DNA from: Laspinema olomoucense D3b | Lineage (GTDB): Bacteria > Cyanobacteriota > Cyanobacteriia > Cyanobacteriales > Laspinemataceae | NCBI RefSeq assembly: GCF_025370785.1 | Contig: NZ_JAMXFA010000024.1 | Location: forward strand, 37,236-101,235 | Reading direction: 5' to 3' | Length of the DNA stretch: 64,000 nt | Part shown: piece by piece, positions 35,932 through 44,837 of the stretch | How the letters are laid out: each line of letters starts with the position of its first letter | Position numbering within the stretch: position 1 is the first letter of the stretch | Made by a program: the position numbers and the translations under genes | The notes under the pieces: generated by a model | Databases searched by the model: none | What the model was told of the DNA's origin: nothing | What the model saw: the letters and a program-made list of their open reading frames with translations, nothing else

Positions 35932-38900
35932 CTACTTTATGTCCCGGAGTGCTATTTTTCCTTGAACTGGGTTCAAATTTTGGCTTTGAACCAGTTTTTC
36001 CAAGAGTGCTCCGATTTTGGCGGAATAAGCTCGGGTATCCACACAGGGACCTTTGTTCGGGAAACCCTGGTGAAGTTGCTGCCGATACTGTTCCCGTTGT
36101 TTCGGGTTTGTCCCTAGGGAAATAGCTAAGTCAATGTAGGCAGATTCACTCTGGGCAATCCATTCTCCAAGCTGCAACTCTCGCAATAGGGCCGACGATC
36201 GCCGGGTTTGTGGGGCTTCCCCCTCCCGAACTACCATCGGCAGTCCCACTTCTAACGGATCGATTAGGGATAAATCCCCCGTATCCGGGTAAGCGTCTAA
36301 ATACAGATCGGCTTGCTGCAAACTGTCTTTCAGTTCTTCTAAAGACTTCAACTGCTCAATTACTACGAACCGCCTAGGGTCAATTCCATATCGCTGGAAG
36401 ACTATCAGGGTCTGATTATCGTAGGGACTGGTGCGATAAAATTTGGCCCCCATTGCTCCAAACGGATATAACACGAGAATCGAATTCGGCACGGCGGTCA
36501 AAATTTTGGCCCAGGTTTCCCGAATCTGAGGACCGATTTTGTGGGTAGTGGCCCCGGAAATGAAGATGATGGTTTCCTCTGGAGTCCCCCAGCGGTGGCG
36601 CGTCGGTTGGATTCGCGGTTGTTCCCGGGTTTGGGGACGGGCGAAACAGAGTCCGGACCCTTCCACGGTAACCACTCGTTCCTGATAGTAGTCTTGGAAC
36701 CTGGGTCCGGCGATCAAATCCCCGGTAATGTAGTAATCCATCTGCCGCAGTCCCGTGGTAGTGGCGACCCAGGCCCCGGTACATTGGACCCTAGCTAAGC
36801 GGTGGCAAGCTAAGAGGGCGATCGCTGTCGTATGACTGCTAATGTCGCTGCCAATGAGCAGAATATCCAAATCATCCCCGCGAATTTTCTCTACTTGTTC
36901 CCCCAATTTCTGAGGCAGCTTCACCAAGCTATGCGCACAATTTTGGCAGGTTTGTTGCAAGGGGGTCTCTTGCAGGGCGATCGCATACAAGCGGACCTCA
37001 AATTTCTGTCGGTCTAAATGCTCAAAGGCTGCCAAAGTAACCAGGGTTTCCTTTGCCGCAAAAAAGTTATGTTGCAGAATTCCCAGACGAATTTTCCCCG
37101 CCGAAGGGGGACGAGGGGGACAATCATAATCCAGAGTCTGCCCTAATTTTTTTAGGCTCAATTCCAGAATTTCTCCCCGTTTCTGGGCAATTTTTATCCC
37201 ATTCCCTTCCCAGGCGGATAGGAATTTAAAATTATGGGATTGGATAAAACATAAGGCTATATACTGCCACAAGTCTGAATGGGGATTCTGGAACAGATGG
37301 GAATGGACATAGTTAACTAATCCCTCCAGGTAGTGAAAGTATTGTTCTGGTTCTCTTTGTTCAGAAAAAGCGCTGGGTGTTGCAAATAAAAACTGCCAGA
37401 AATCCGATAAAAACCACTTGGGAATCGCCGCACCGTTATAGGGTAAAGGAAGTTGATAGGCATCCCGATATAACATGGCTACGAGAAAGGATTGCATCGC
37501 TTTGGGCTGATCCAATCGGGGGCTAATCTCTGAATTTAACCTGTGGATGAACTCTCTTTCGCTATCCGTCAAGGGTTCATTTTTTACCCCTTTATCTAGC
37601 AGCATTTTAGCGTCGATACCGACGCCACTCAAATAGCTGAGTTTGAGTGGCTCGCCGGTTAAACTTAACCAGCGATCGGCGATTTGCTCTCGCAGGGGAC
37701 GCAGACAGGCGGGTTCATACTTCCTCGGCACTTTGGCATCATGCAAAATCGGTTCACTATTCCAAGGGTCGTAAGGAATCAGGGATTGAGCAGACAATTG
37801 GGGACGCATGAAGCAGGTTCCCCGGCGATTGAGCATGGAGGCAACAAAGGAAAAGGTGCTGTTAGAAATCGCTAGAATATCGCAATGACTCAGTAAGTAA
37901 AAATCGGGATAAAAGTCAGCTTTCGGTAATTCGGCCCCCAGGGATTTGGCGGTAATGGGTTGATATTCGGCAAAATACGGCAGGACTTTTTCGGGTTCGT
38001 CACTGGCAATGAATAAAATTGGTTGTTCCACAGTAGGCCAAATTTTGGCTAACCAGGTTTTATACCAGATAAGAGGGGCGATGAAAAAGTAGGAAAAGCC
38101 ATAGTCTTTGAGTCGGATATGCAATCCGATAATGGTTTTGCCTTGGGAAAGGAGGCGATCGCGCACTGGCTCCAGTTGTTGTTTCACCTCAAGGACGGGT
38201 TGAAACAGGCGACAAAATTCCTCTTTATATTGGGAATAATATTGCGTAGAAAACTGAAAATACCCCCAAATATCAACATTTTTTAGGGGAGTTTCCCGTT
38301 GCAAAATCGGCGAGTCCTGGGTGCGGCTGCTGATATCTTTAAATTCAGGTAAATTTTTAGATAAGGGGGGGTCTTGATGTCCAAATAAATACTGTCCAAT
38401 CCACTGGGGAGTTTCTACCCGCAGATGATGGGTTTGAGCATAAAGTTTTAAAAACCCATACTGAAAGATTTGATTAGCAAACCTTCCATTAGTACCCAGG
38501 GTAGACAGGGTGATGAGCGGCTTTTTTACATAAAACGCATCTCCCCAGGAAGGATGATAGGGGGTGACAGTAGCAACGCCCTCAAAGTCGGATTCCGCTA
38601 ATAATTCATCGATTTTGTCAATTAATTGCGTCCCTTCGTACAGTTCCTCGTAATTGACTTCAGTATTAATCGCTTCTATATGTTGCAGCAGATTTTTGGC
38701 CCCTTGGAGTGCTAAAAATTCTGCACCTTGGATATCTAAATTCAATAGATTAAAATCCGCTGGATTTAAACCTAATTCTTCCAGCAGTGTATCCAATGTT
38801 TTACATTGGACAGGAATTTGATAGGTTTCTTGAATCTCGGGGTAATACTCTTTAACCCGTTTCAGGGGTAAAATAGAACTGGCTGCATCCATTGAGGTGA

Positions 38901-40710
38901 CGTGCAAGGTTGCAGTTCCGTTGACATTGGAAATGGCACAATTCACCCCGATTAGGTTGGGAACGCCACTTAAGTTAGCTTTTAAGATCTGAAAAACGGC
39001 GGGGTTGGCTTCAATAAATAAGACTTTTTTAATGCCAAGTTTTTGATAGGTTTTTAGTTCTTCTCCTTCATTCGCCCCCACATGAATGACTCCTTGAGGG
39101 TTGATAGAATGCTTCTCTAAAAGTTGGGATAAATCCAACATTTTTGGATCAGGAGGGGAACTCTCCCGACTAGAGGGCATCCCCGGTTTGAAAGAGTCTT
39201 GGGGAATCCTCTGGGGATAAAAGCTAGAAATAAATTCTTCAAAATCGTCTAAATTAACAGAATTAGAGAGTACAGTTGTACAAACTTGAGGAAAACTTTT
39301 AACGCCAGAAAAAGTTTTAATTGGTTCTACTAAGGACTGATTGATGGTGGGAAAAGGACCGGGTACATCATGGAGAACAACGACCCCCTGATCTGCTAAT
39401 AGGGTATGAGCCAGTTCTAAACAGATAGTGCGGACGGGACAACCGGGATAAGTGCGCCCTTTTATGGTTACTTCGTCTTGGCGATCGCCTGCATCGACAA
39501 AGATAATATCAAAATAGCCTGGACCATATTTCAGTGGGTATTCGCAATACTCTAAAATCTCTGATTCCGTCCAGCAATGTCCCCCTAAATAGGCTTTTCC
39601 TTCTTCACTTTTAACCTGAATTAATCGATAGTCAATATCGATGCCTTGAGCAGATTGGACGATGGGCGCAAATTTTTCATACCACCCCGCATTATCTTCC
39701 ACAGAGACGATCTGCTGACAGACTAATGATTTGATAAACTGCTCTGTGTTACATCCTGGCCCATACTCTAGGACCCGCAAGGGACGTCGTTTTATTTTAT
39801 ACTGATGAATGATGACATAAGGCAGAAGATATTTAAAGGAATGGACAATTTTAGAGGACCCTAAATTGACCAGACTTTGGGCTAATTTATGGGAATAATT
39901 GAGATAAGGCTGACATAGGGATTCTAGGTTAATTCGGGAGGTAATGTGGCGAGTTTTGCAGGCGATCGCATTGCCGACATGGGACAGGGGATGAAAGATC
40001 TCGGCCAAGTTAGTAATCTCTTGAAGTGCCAAAGAGTAAGGACGGGGTAAATCCCGATCAATCAGCACTAACCATTCATACCCTAGGGCTTTTAGTACCT
40101 CTAAACAATCCAGGGTGTTCTGAAAATATTTAGGATTCCATCCCCCTTCCTGACTTTGGCGATCGCCTCCTCCCCCATATTCAAATTGCACCAAACTGGG
40201 TAACGTTTGGGGGGGAATCTCCCGCAGTCCATTAATAATTCCAAATTCACTGCCTTCTGTATCAACTTTTAAAATAGAAAGCCGCTCAATTCCTCGATTT
40301 TGTAGTAAAGTTTTTAACGTAAACGCAGGCACCTTTAGGCTGGCTAGGGTTCTCTTCTGATGGGGAAACTCAGACTGTTGCGGGTTGACTACTCCCCACC
40401 AATCCGGATTTAAGGAGTTCAAATTGACATTAAGCTGACCTTCATATTCCCCCAAATACAGGGTGACTTCCCCATTTTTCTCGGCGATCGCCGCTTGTTC
40501 CAGGGGGACATTCAACTGCTGACAAGTCACCCGTAGTTCCTCTGCTGGGGCCGGTTCCACTGCCAAGGTGGGAAACCCAGCTTTGACAAAATCTACAAAA
40601 TAATAATCCTGGGTTCCCACTCCAATTTCGATCGCCGTCCCCTGACGTTCTGGATCTAAAATTGTCGCAAAGGTCGTCATTAACTCTCGTGAACAAGCCT
40701 CAAACTTCAT
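35932..40710 (-). CDS. giant fusion: FkbM methyltransferase - SAM domain - FkbM - GT11-like - GT41 (SPINDLY-like)
   Basis: 1592 residues. (1) FkbM-type methyltransferase ~1-250 (AIEIGVGTQDYYFVDF, LKVDTEGSEFGII). (2) A class I SAM-fold domain ~290-490 (VLEYGPGCNTEQF, IIFVDAGDR). (3) A second FkbM domain ~525-735 (VIHVGANEGEELKTYQK, LLNLDIQGAEFLAL). (4) A GT11 fucosyltransferase-like domain ~738-1010 (GRFANQIFQYGF, IGLHIRLKDY, SHCDILAISNSTFSF). (5) A helical domain ~1020-1195 then a GT41/O-GlcNAc-transferase-like catalytic region ~1205-1580 (IRLGILQHNFF, DLYLDAYPDTGDLSLIDPL). Cytoplasmic; no signal or transmembrane segment. It probably builds and methylates a glycan in one assembly. Only 22 bp separate its start from the divergent gene at 40733. 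Confidence 0.88.
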   Translation of the reverse strand: MKFEACSRELMTTFATILDPERQGTAIEIGVGTQDYYFVDFVKAGFPTLAVEPAPAEELRVTCQQLNVPLEQAAIAEKNGEVTLYLGEYEGQLNVNLNSLNPDWWGVVNPQQSEFPHQKRTLASLKVPAFTLKTLLQNRGIERLSILKVDTEGSEFGIINGLREIPPQTLPSLVQFEYGGGGDRQSQEGGWNPKYFQNTLDCLEVLKALGYEWLVLIDRDLPRPYSLALQEITNLAEIFHPLSHVGNAIACKTRHITSRINLESLCQPYLNYSHKLAQSLVNLGSSKIVHSFKYLLPYVIIHQYKIKRRPLRVLEYGPGCNTEQFIKSLVCQQIVSVEDNAGWYEKFAPIVQSAQGIDIDYRLIQVKSEEGKAYLGGHCWTESEILEYCEYPLKYGPGYFDIIFVDAGDRQDEVTIKGRTYPGCPVRTICLELAHTLLADQGVVVLHDVPGPFPTINQSLVEPIKTFSGVKSFPQVCTTVLSNSVNLDDFEEFISSFYPQRIPQDSFKPGMPSSRESSPPDPKMLDLSQLLEKHSINPQGVIHVGANEGEELKTYQKLGIKKVLFIEANPAVFQILKANLSGVPNLIGVNCAISNVNGTATLHVTSMDAASSILPLKRVKEYYPEIQETYQIPVQCKTLDTLLEELGLNPADFNLLNLDIQGAEFLALQGAKNLLQHIEAINTEVNYEELYEGTQLIDKIDELLAESDFEGVATVTPYHPSWGDAFYVKKPLITLSTLGTNGRFANQIFQYGFLKLYAQTHHLRVETPQWIGQYLFGHQDPPLSKNLPEFKDISSRTQDSPILQRETPLKNVDIWGYFQFSTQYYSQYKEEFCRLFQPVLEVKQQLEPVRDRLLSQGKTIIGLHIRLKDYGFSYFFIAPLIWYKTWLAKIWPTVEQPILFIASDEPEKVLPYFAEYQPITAKSLGAELPKADFYPDFYLLSHCDILAISNSTFSFVASMLNRRGTCFMRPQLSAQSLIPYDPWNSEPILHDAKVPRKYEPACLRPLREQIADRWLSLTGEPLKLSYLSGVGIDAKMLLDKGVKNEPLTDSEREFIHRLNSEISPRLDQPKAMQSFLVAMLYRDAYQLPLPYNGAAIPKWFLSDFWQFLFATPSAFSEQREPEQYFHYLEGLVNYVHSHLFQNPHSDLWQYIALCFIQSHNFKFLSAWEGNGIKIAQKRGEILELSLKKLGQTLDYDCPPRPPSAGKIRLGILQHNFFAAKETLVTLAAFEHLDRQKFEVRLYAIALQETPLQQTCQNCAHSLVKLPQKLGEQVEKIRGDDLDILLIGSDISSHTTAIALLACHRLARVQCTGAWVATTTGLRQMDYYITGDLIAGPRFQDYYQERVVTVEGSGLCFARPQTREQPRIQPTRHRWGTPEETIIFISGATTHKIGPQIRETWAKILTAVPNSILVLYPFGAMGAKFYRTSPYDNQTLIVFQRYGIDPRRFVVIEQLKSLEELKDSLQQADLYLDAYPDTGDLSLIDPLEVGLPMVVREGEAPQTRRSSALLRELQLGEWIAQSESAYIDLAISLGTNPKQREQYRQQLHQGFPNKGPCVDTRAYSAKIGALLEKLVQSQNLNPVQGKIALRDIK

Positions 40711-40732
40711 CGGATTAAAGCCTAAAATTTAT

Positions 40733-41602
40733 ATGCGAATCCTATTTACCCTGGCTCACTTTTTCAACCCGGATGGGATTGGCAAATATGGTGCTCAACG
40801 CAACGATTCCACTCCGCGCATTCAAGCACTCACCCAAAACCTCACCGCATTGCACCAGTTATTTGGGAACTCCCAGTATGCCACGGATTATGCCAACCGG
40901 GTTGCGATCAGCGCCAATCAATCCCTAGAGACTCAAATTGAGATTGTGATTTGCACGACCCAAGGCTACCATATTCTCGATCGCCTTCCCCTCCCCTCCC
41001 ATTTGTGGACCCATCACCCCACGGATGCGGAACCGCTACTGCTGGGATTTGAGTGTCAGGCCCTTTTGAGAGAACGCTTAGGCGGGTATGATTATTACTG
41101 TTTTCTGGAAGATGACCTAATTTTGCAGGACCCCTGGTTTTTTATCAAGCTGAATTGGTTTACCCAACAAGTAGGCGATCGCAATCTCCTCCAACCCAAC
41201 CGCTATGAACAATCCACTCACCCCGGCATCGGCAAAATTTACATCGATGGGGAACTACACCCCCAAATTACTGCACCCTATCAAAATGTTACCGAACAAC
41301 CTCAACTCACCGGCATGATTATGGGTAAATCGGTCACTTTTCAGCGCACTTGTAATCCCCATTCGGGCTGTTATTTCTTAAATGCCCGACAGATGGAATA
41401 CTGGGTGCAGCAACCCTATTTTTTCGACCGAGATACCCGGTTTGTAGGTCCTTTGGAAAGTGCGGCGACTCTGGGAATTATGCGGACGTTTAAGGTTTAT
41501 AAACCGGCACCGCCAAGGGCTAATTTTTTGGAAGTGCAGCATTTTGGGAGGGTTTGGAGTGAAAAAATTAGTCAGTTGGTAAGGTGGGAGGGGGAGGGTT
41601 GA
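40733..41602 (+). CDS. putative GT-A-type glycosyltransferase, paralog 1
   Basis: 289 residues, no named family recognised. Starts MRILFTLAHFFNPDG; the core has GFECQALLRERLGGYDYYCFLEDDLILQDPWFF, where the EDD after a hydrophobic strand looks like a DXD metal site of GT-A enzymes, then LLQPNRYE and NPHSGCYFLNARQMEYW. No signal peptide. It is closely similar to the protein at 43831-44697 over its whole length, so the pair arose by duplication; the methyltransferase-GT fusion lies between them. Its start is 22 bp from that of the divergent 1592-residue gene. Glycosyltransferase activity is inferred, not shown. Confidence 0.75.
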   Translation: MRILFTLAHFFNPDGIGKYGAQRNDSTPRIQALTQNLTALHQLFGNSQYATDYANRVAISANQSLETQIEIVICTTQGYHILDRLPLPSHLWTHHPTDAEPLLLGFECQALLRERLGGYDYYCFLEDDLILQDPWFFIKLNWFTQQVGDRNLLQPNRYEQSTHPGIGKIYIDGELHPQITAPYQNVTEQPQLTGMIMGKSVTFQRTCNPHSGCYFLNARQMEYWVQQPYFFDRDTRFVGPLESAATLGIMRTFKVYKPAPPRANFLEVQHFGRVWSEKISQLVRWEGEG

Positions 41603-41650
41603 ACCACGGATTTCACTGATTGTCACAGAAGAGATTTAGAGAAGAGATTT

Positions 41651-43354
41651 ATGACTGATTTTGATTATTATGACCGGGTGAATCCGGATTTGTTGAAGGT
41701 TTTACCGGCAGATGCAGGGGTGATTATTGAGGTGGGTTGTGGTGCCGGAGCGATGGGGGCGCAATATAAGCGGATTAATCCTCTTATGCGTTATGTTGGG
41801 GTGGAAATTAATGAGGGGGCGGCAGCGGTGGCAGCGCAACGGTTAGATGAGGTAATTGTTGCGAATGTTGAGGATTTGGAGGATGAACGGTTACAGTTTG
41901 AGCCTGGGTCGGTTGACTGTTTGGTGTATGGGGATGTGTTGGAACATTTAATTGATCCTTGGCGGGTTTTGCAGCATCATGTGAAATGGTTGAAAGATGG
42001 GGGTCAAGTTTTGGCTTGTATTCCCAATATTCAACATTGGACGGCGATTGTTAATTTGTTGCGCGGGAGTTGGGAGTATCAAGACCAAGGGTTGCTCGAT
42101 CGCACTCATTTACGATTTTTTACGTTAGATGAGGTGAAAAAGTTATTCCTTCAGGCAGGTTTACAGAGTTATGAAATTCAAACTCGCGGCAGGAAACCCC
42201 AGGCGTTTCAACAGTTCCAGCAGTTAATGGCCCCGGTGGTTCAAGGGTTAGGAATTGACCCGAAAACGTTTGAAACTCAGACGGGGGCGATTCAATATGT
42301 GGTGAGAGGAATTAAGTCGGAAGTGCCGCCGAGACGGTTGTTAATTCAGACAATTATTATGGCCCCGACGGGGTGCGATCGCCCTCGGGTGTTGGAACCC
42401 GATCGCCTCAGTGCGACAATTCCAGGGGTGCGAACCATCTCGGATGTGCGATCGGCCAATGTGAATGCTGCACTGCCTCAAGAGGAAAAAGTATTTATCT
42501 GGCAACGCACCATTATGGACTATCCCGAGGATGTGGTCAAACTTAAACAACTGCTGCAATTAGGCTATTTAATTATTGCTGAAATTGATGATGACCCCCT
42601 GCGCCGTCCGGAATATGAAAAGAACCTCTTTTTGAGTTATCGCGGTTGTCACGGTGTGCAAACTTCTACGGAACCTTTGGCGGATTTTTTACGCCAATAT
42701 AATCCCAATGTGGCCGTCTTTAAAAATCAATTGGGCTATTTACCACCCAAGCGAACTTATTCTGATGATCAGACTTGTACCATCTTTTTTGGGGCGCTCA
42801 ATCGCGAGGCGGATTGGCAACCCATTATGCCAGAGTTGAATCGAGTTCTGCAAAAATATAAGCAGCAAGTCCGGGTGAAAGTGCTGCACGATCGCCAGTT
42901 TTTTGAGCAATTACAGGTCAAGAATAAGGAGTTTTTGCCCTTCTCTCCTTATGAAACCTATCAGGAGGTATTGCATAGTTGTGATGTAGCGCTGCTGCCT
43001 TTAACTCCCACGCGGATTAATAGTATGAAGTCGGATTTAAAGTTTCTGGAATGTGCCGGTCATGGGGTGGCAGTGGTGGCAAGTCCTACGGTCTATGAAA
43101 ACACGATTATTGAGGGAAAAACGGGGTTAATTTATCGATCTGAGGGGGAGTTTGGCAAAAAGTTGGAATCTTTAATCCTGGATCTGGATTTGCGGCGGGG
43201 TTTAGGGCAGAATGCTTATCAGTGGGTGGCTGAAAATCGCTTACTCTCGCAGCATTATCGGGAACGTCACCAGTGGTATTTGTCCCTGCGCGATCGCCTC
43301 CCCCAATTGAATCAGGAATTGCGCGATCGCCTACCGGAATTGTTTGAAGATTAA
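41651..43354 (+). CDS. bifunctional SAM methyltransferase - glycosyltransferase
   Basis: 567 residues. Residues ~1-215 are a class I methyltransferase ([16 protein letters not shown], then [30 protein letters not shown] and the [19 protein letters not shown] lid). Residues ~230-560 are a glycosyltransferase-like GT-B half: [65 protein letters not shown]. Starts 48 bp after paralog 1 and could share its transcript. Probably modifies the same glycan as its neighbours (inference). Confidence 0.85.
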   Translation: MTDFDYYDRVNPDLLKVLPADAGVIIEVGCGAGAMGAQYKRINPLMRYVGVEINEGAAAVAAQRLDEVIVANVEDLEDERLQFEPGSVDCLVYGDVLEHLIDPWRVLQHHVKWLKDGGQVLACIPNIQHWTAIVNLLRGSWEYQDQGLLDRTHLRFFTLDEVKKLFLQAGLQSYEIQTRGRKPQAFQQFQQLMAPVVQGLGIDPKTFETQTGAIQYVVRGIKSEVPPRRLLIQTIIMAPTGCDRPRVLEPDRLSATIPGVRTISDVRSANVNAALPQEEKVFIWQRTIMDYPEDVVKLKQLLQLGYLIIAEIDDDPLRRPEYEKNLFLSYRGCHGVQTSTEPLADFLRQYNPNVAVFKNQLGYLPPKRTYSDDQTCTIFFGALNREADWQPIMPELNRVLQKYKQQVRVKVLHDRQFFEQLQVKNKEFLPFSPYETYQEVLHSCDVALLPLTPTRINSMKSDLKFLECAGHGVAVVASPTVYENTIIEGKTGLIYRSEGEFGKKLESLILDLDLRRGLGQNAYQWVAENRLLSQHYRERHQWYLSLRDRLPQLNQELRDRLPELFED

Positions 43355-43481
43355 TCTATCGCAATCCTAAATGATGGGTCCTCGTGAGGTGGCTGAAGCC
43401 GCGTCCCGAGGAGGACCTAGAGGTGTAACATCCCCCCATCTCCCCTTTATAAGAGTAAGTTTTTTACGCTTAAGAGCACCT

Positions 43482-43699
43482 CCGGTCCCCTCCCCTCTGT
43501 CTTGGGGAGGGTTAGGGTGGGGTCCTCCTGATGAGGCGATTCCCTACGGGAGAGCTTCCGCTTACCGCCACCTCACGCAATCATGAGAGGCGATCGCCGC
43601 TGTATTTAGGCTGTTCCAACCTCTTTCTTCGTGACGTGGCTTGGCTACCTCAAGAAGACCCCACCCTAACCCTCCCCAAGACACAGGGGAGGGGACCGG
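43482..43699. repeat. long inverted repeat with ~50-bp arms
   Basis: The left arm 43482-43531 matches the reverse complement of 43651-43699 with only a few mismatches; the core is CCCTCCCCT...CTTGGGGAGGGTTAGGGTGGGGTC. The ~120-bp loop is non-coding. This G/C-rich unit resembles repeats widespread in cyanobacterial spacers. The layout suggests a palindromic insertion or two oppositely oriented repeat copies. Confidence 0.7.
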
Positions 43700-43782
43700 A
43701 AGTGCAATTAATAGTAAGGCAAATCCCCCATCCACCCCATCCCGATGGCGGTCTCGATGGCGGTCTCCCCCATCCCCCAAGG

Positions 43783-43810
43783 ACAAATGACAAATGACAA
43801 ATGACAAATG
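43783..43810. repeat. heptamer STRR, four copies of ACAAATG (left flank of paralog 2)
   Basis: Four exact ACAAATG units preceded by CCAAGG. A second identical array sits at 44736-44763, so the intervening gene is bracketed by direct repeats. Heptamer arrays of this kind (STRRs) are a known cyanobacterial feature. Confidence 0.9.
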
Positions 43811-43830
43811 ACCACTCTAAATTTACATCT

Positions 43831-44697
43831 ATGAAAATACTGATCACGATCGCGCATTATTTCAATCCCGATGGCGGTGGGAAACATGGTTCTCTCAGCA
43901 AAGACCCGCGATCGCGGATTGTGGCATTAAGTCAGTCTTTAACCCACTTAGGCGCAATTTTAGGGAAATATCAAGGCGTCCTGGACATCGCTAAATCTCT
44001 AGCAGTCCCAGCGAATCAGGGCCAATCCGTGGATCTTGACATCGTGATTTGTACGACTCAAAATCGCCATGTTTTAGATGAATTGCCGGTTCCCCATCAG
44101 ATTTACAAGCATCACGCCACCCAAGCGGAACCCTTGATGCTGGGGTTTGAGTGTCACGCCCTGTTGCGGGATAGTTTGGGTCGCTACGATTATTATTGCT
44201 ATTTGGAAGATGACCTCATCCTCCATGACCCCTGGTTTTTTATTAAATTAAACTGGTTTTCCTCCCAAGCGGGGGATTTGAATCTGTTGCAGCCAAATCG
44301 CTATGAAATCTCGCCTCCGGGTCGGGTGGGTAAGGTCTATATTGATGGGGATTTATTACCTAGGGCTACGGCCCAGTTTCAGAAGGTGCAGGAGCGCCCA
44401 GAGTTGAAGGGAAGTATCATGGAGCAACCTGTGATCTTCCAACGAGTGCTTAATCCTCATTCTGGATGCTTTTTTCTGAATGCCAAACAGATGGCTTATT
44501 GGGCTTCCCAACCTTATTTTTTAGACCGCGATACCAGTTTTATCGGCCCCTTGGAAAGTGTCGCCACGCTGGGGATCATGCGAACTTTTAGAATCTATAA
44601 ACCCGCTCCCGCTTATGCCAGTTTCCTGGAGATTCAGCACTTTGGCACCGCATTTCTCAACCTAATCGGTCGAGGCATTAATATCTCCCCCGGATAA
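43831..44697 (+). CDS. putative GT-A-type glycosyltransferase, paralog 2
   Basis: 288 residues from ATG 43831 (MKILITIAHYFNPDGG), matched to the start of paralog 1; the longer frame from 43801 begins inside the heptamer array and is not used. Same motifs as paralog 1: GFECHALLRDSLGRYDYYCYLEDDLILHDPWFF, LLQPNRYE, NPHSGCFFLNAKQMAYW and FIGPLESVATLGIMRTF. The gene is bracketed by identical ACAAATG x4 arrays, which suggests it was copied or inserted as a unit. Metal-dependent glycosyltransferase activity is inferred only. Confidence 0.75.
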   Translation: MKILITIAHYFNPDGGGKHGSLSKDPRSRIVALSQSLTHLGAILGKYQGVLDIAKSLAVPANQGQSVDLDIVICTTQNRHVLDELPVPHQIYKHHATQAEPLMLGFECHALLRDSLGRYDYYCYLEDDLILHDPWFFIKLNWFSSQAGDLNLLQPNRYEISPPGRVGKVYIDGDLLPRATAQFQKVQERPELKGSIMEQPVIFQRVLNPHSGCFFLNAKQMAYWASQPYFLDRDTSFIGPLESVATLGIMRTFRIYKPAPAYASFLEIQHFGTAFLNLIGRGINISPG

Positions 44698-44702
44698 AAA
44701 AG

Positions 44703-44763
44703 CCCCATCCTCCCCATCCTCCCCATCAACCAAGGACAAATGACAAATGACAAATGACAAATG
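44703..44763. repeat. CCCCATCCT units and heptamer STRR (right flank of paralog 2)
   Basis: Three CCCCATC units (44703-44727) followed by CAACCAAGG and four exact ACAAATG copies (44736-44763), mirroring the layout before the gene. Confidence 0.85.
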
Positions 44764-44777
44764 ACCCCCAATAAAAG

Positions 44778-44804
44778 AGCCACAGATGTTATTCATCTGT
44801 GGCT
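44778..44804 (-). terminator. rho-independent terminator of the RTX gene
   Basis: AGCCACAGATG (44778-44788), loop TTATT, CATCTGTGGCT (44794-44804): an 11-bp perfect stem 34 nt beyond the RTX stop. On the minus strand it is followed by CTTTTATT. Confidence 0.75.
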
Positions 44805-44837
44805 GTCTCATTACGAGGCGTTTATGTTAAGCGCCAT

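Larger units (their letters stand above)
43355..43830. other. repeat-rich spacer before paralog 2
   Basis: 476 bp without a real gene. Holds a long inverted repeat (43482-43699), two CGATGGCGGTCT units (43743-43766), CCCCATC-type tracts and four ACAAATG heptamers (43783-43810). ORFs called over it arise from these repeats. Confidence 0.7.

Noticed and set aside
43371..43847. Several Pro/Arg-rich short ORFs in the spacer before paralog 2
   Set aside because: They are translations of the long inverted repeat and of CCCCATC and ACAAATG arrays.
43783..44763. CRISPR array suggested by spaced identical repeats
   Set aside because: Only two arrays of contiguous 7-bp units separated by a gene; no spacers or cas genes. 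They are STRR heptamers.
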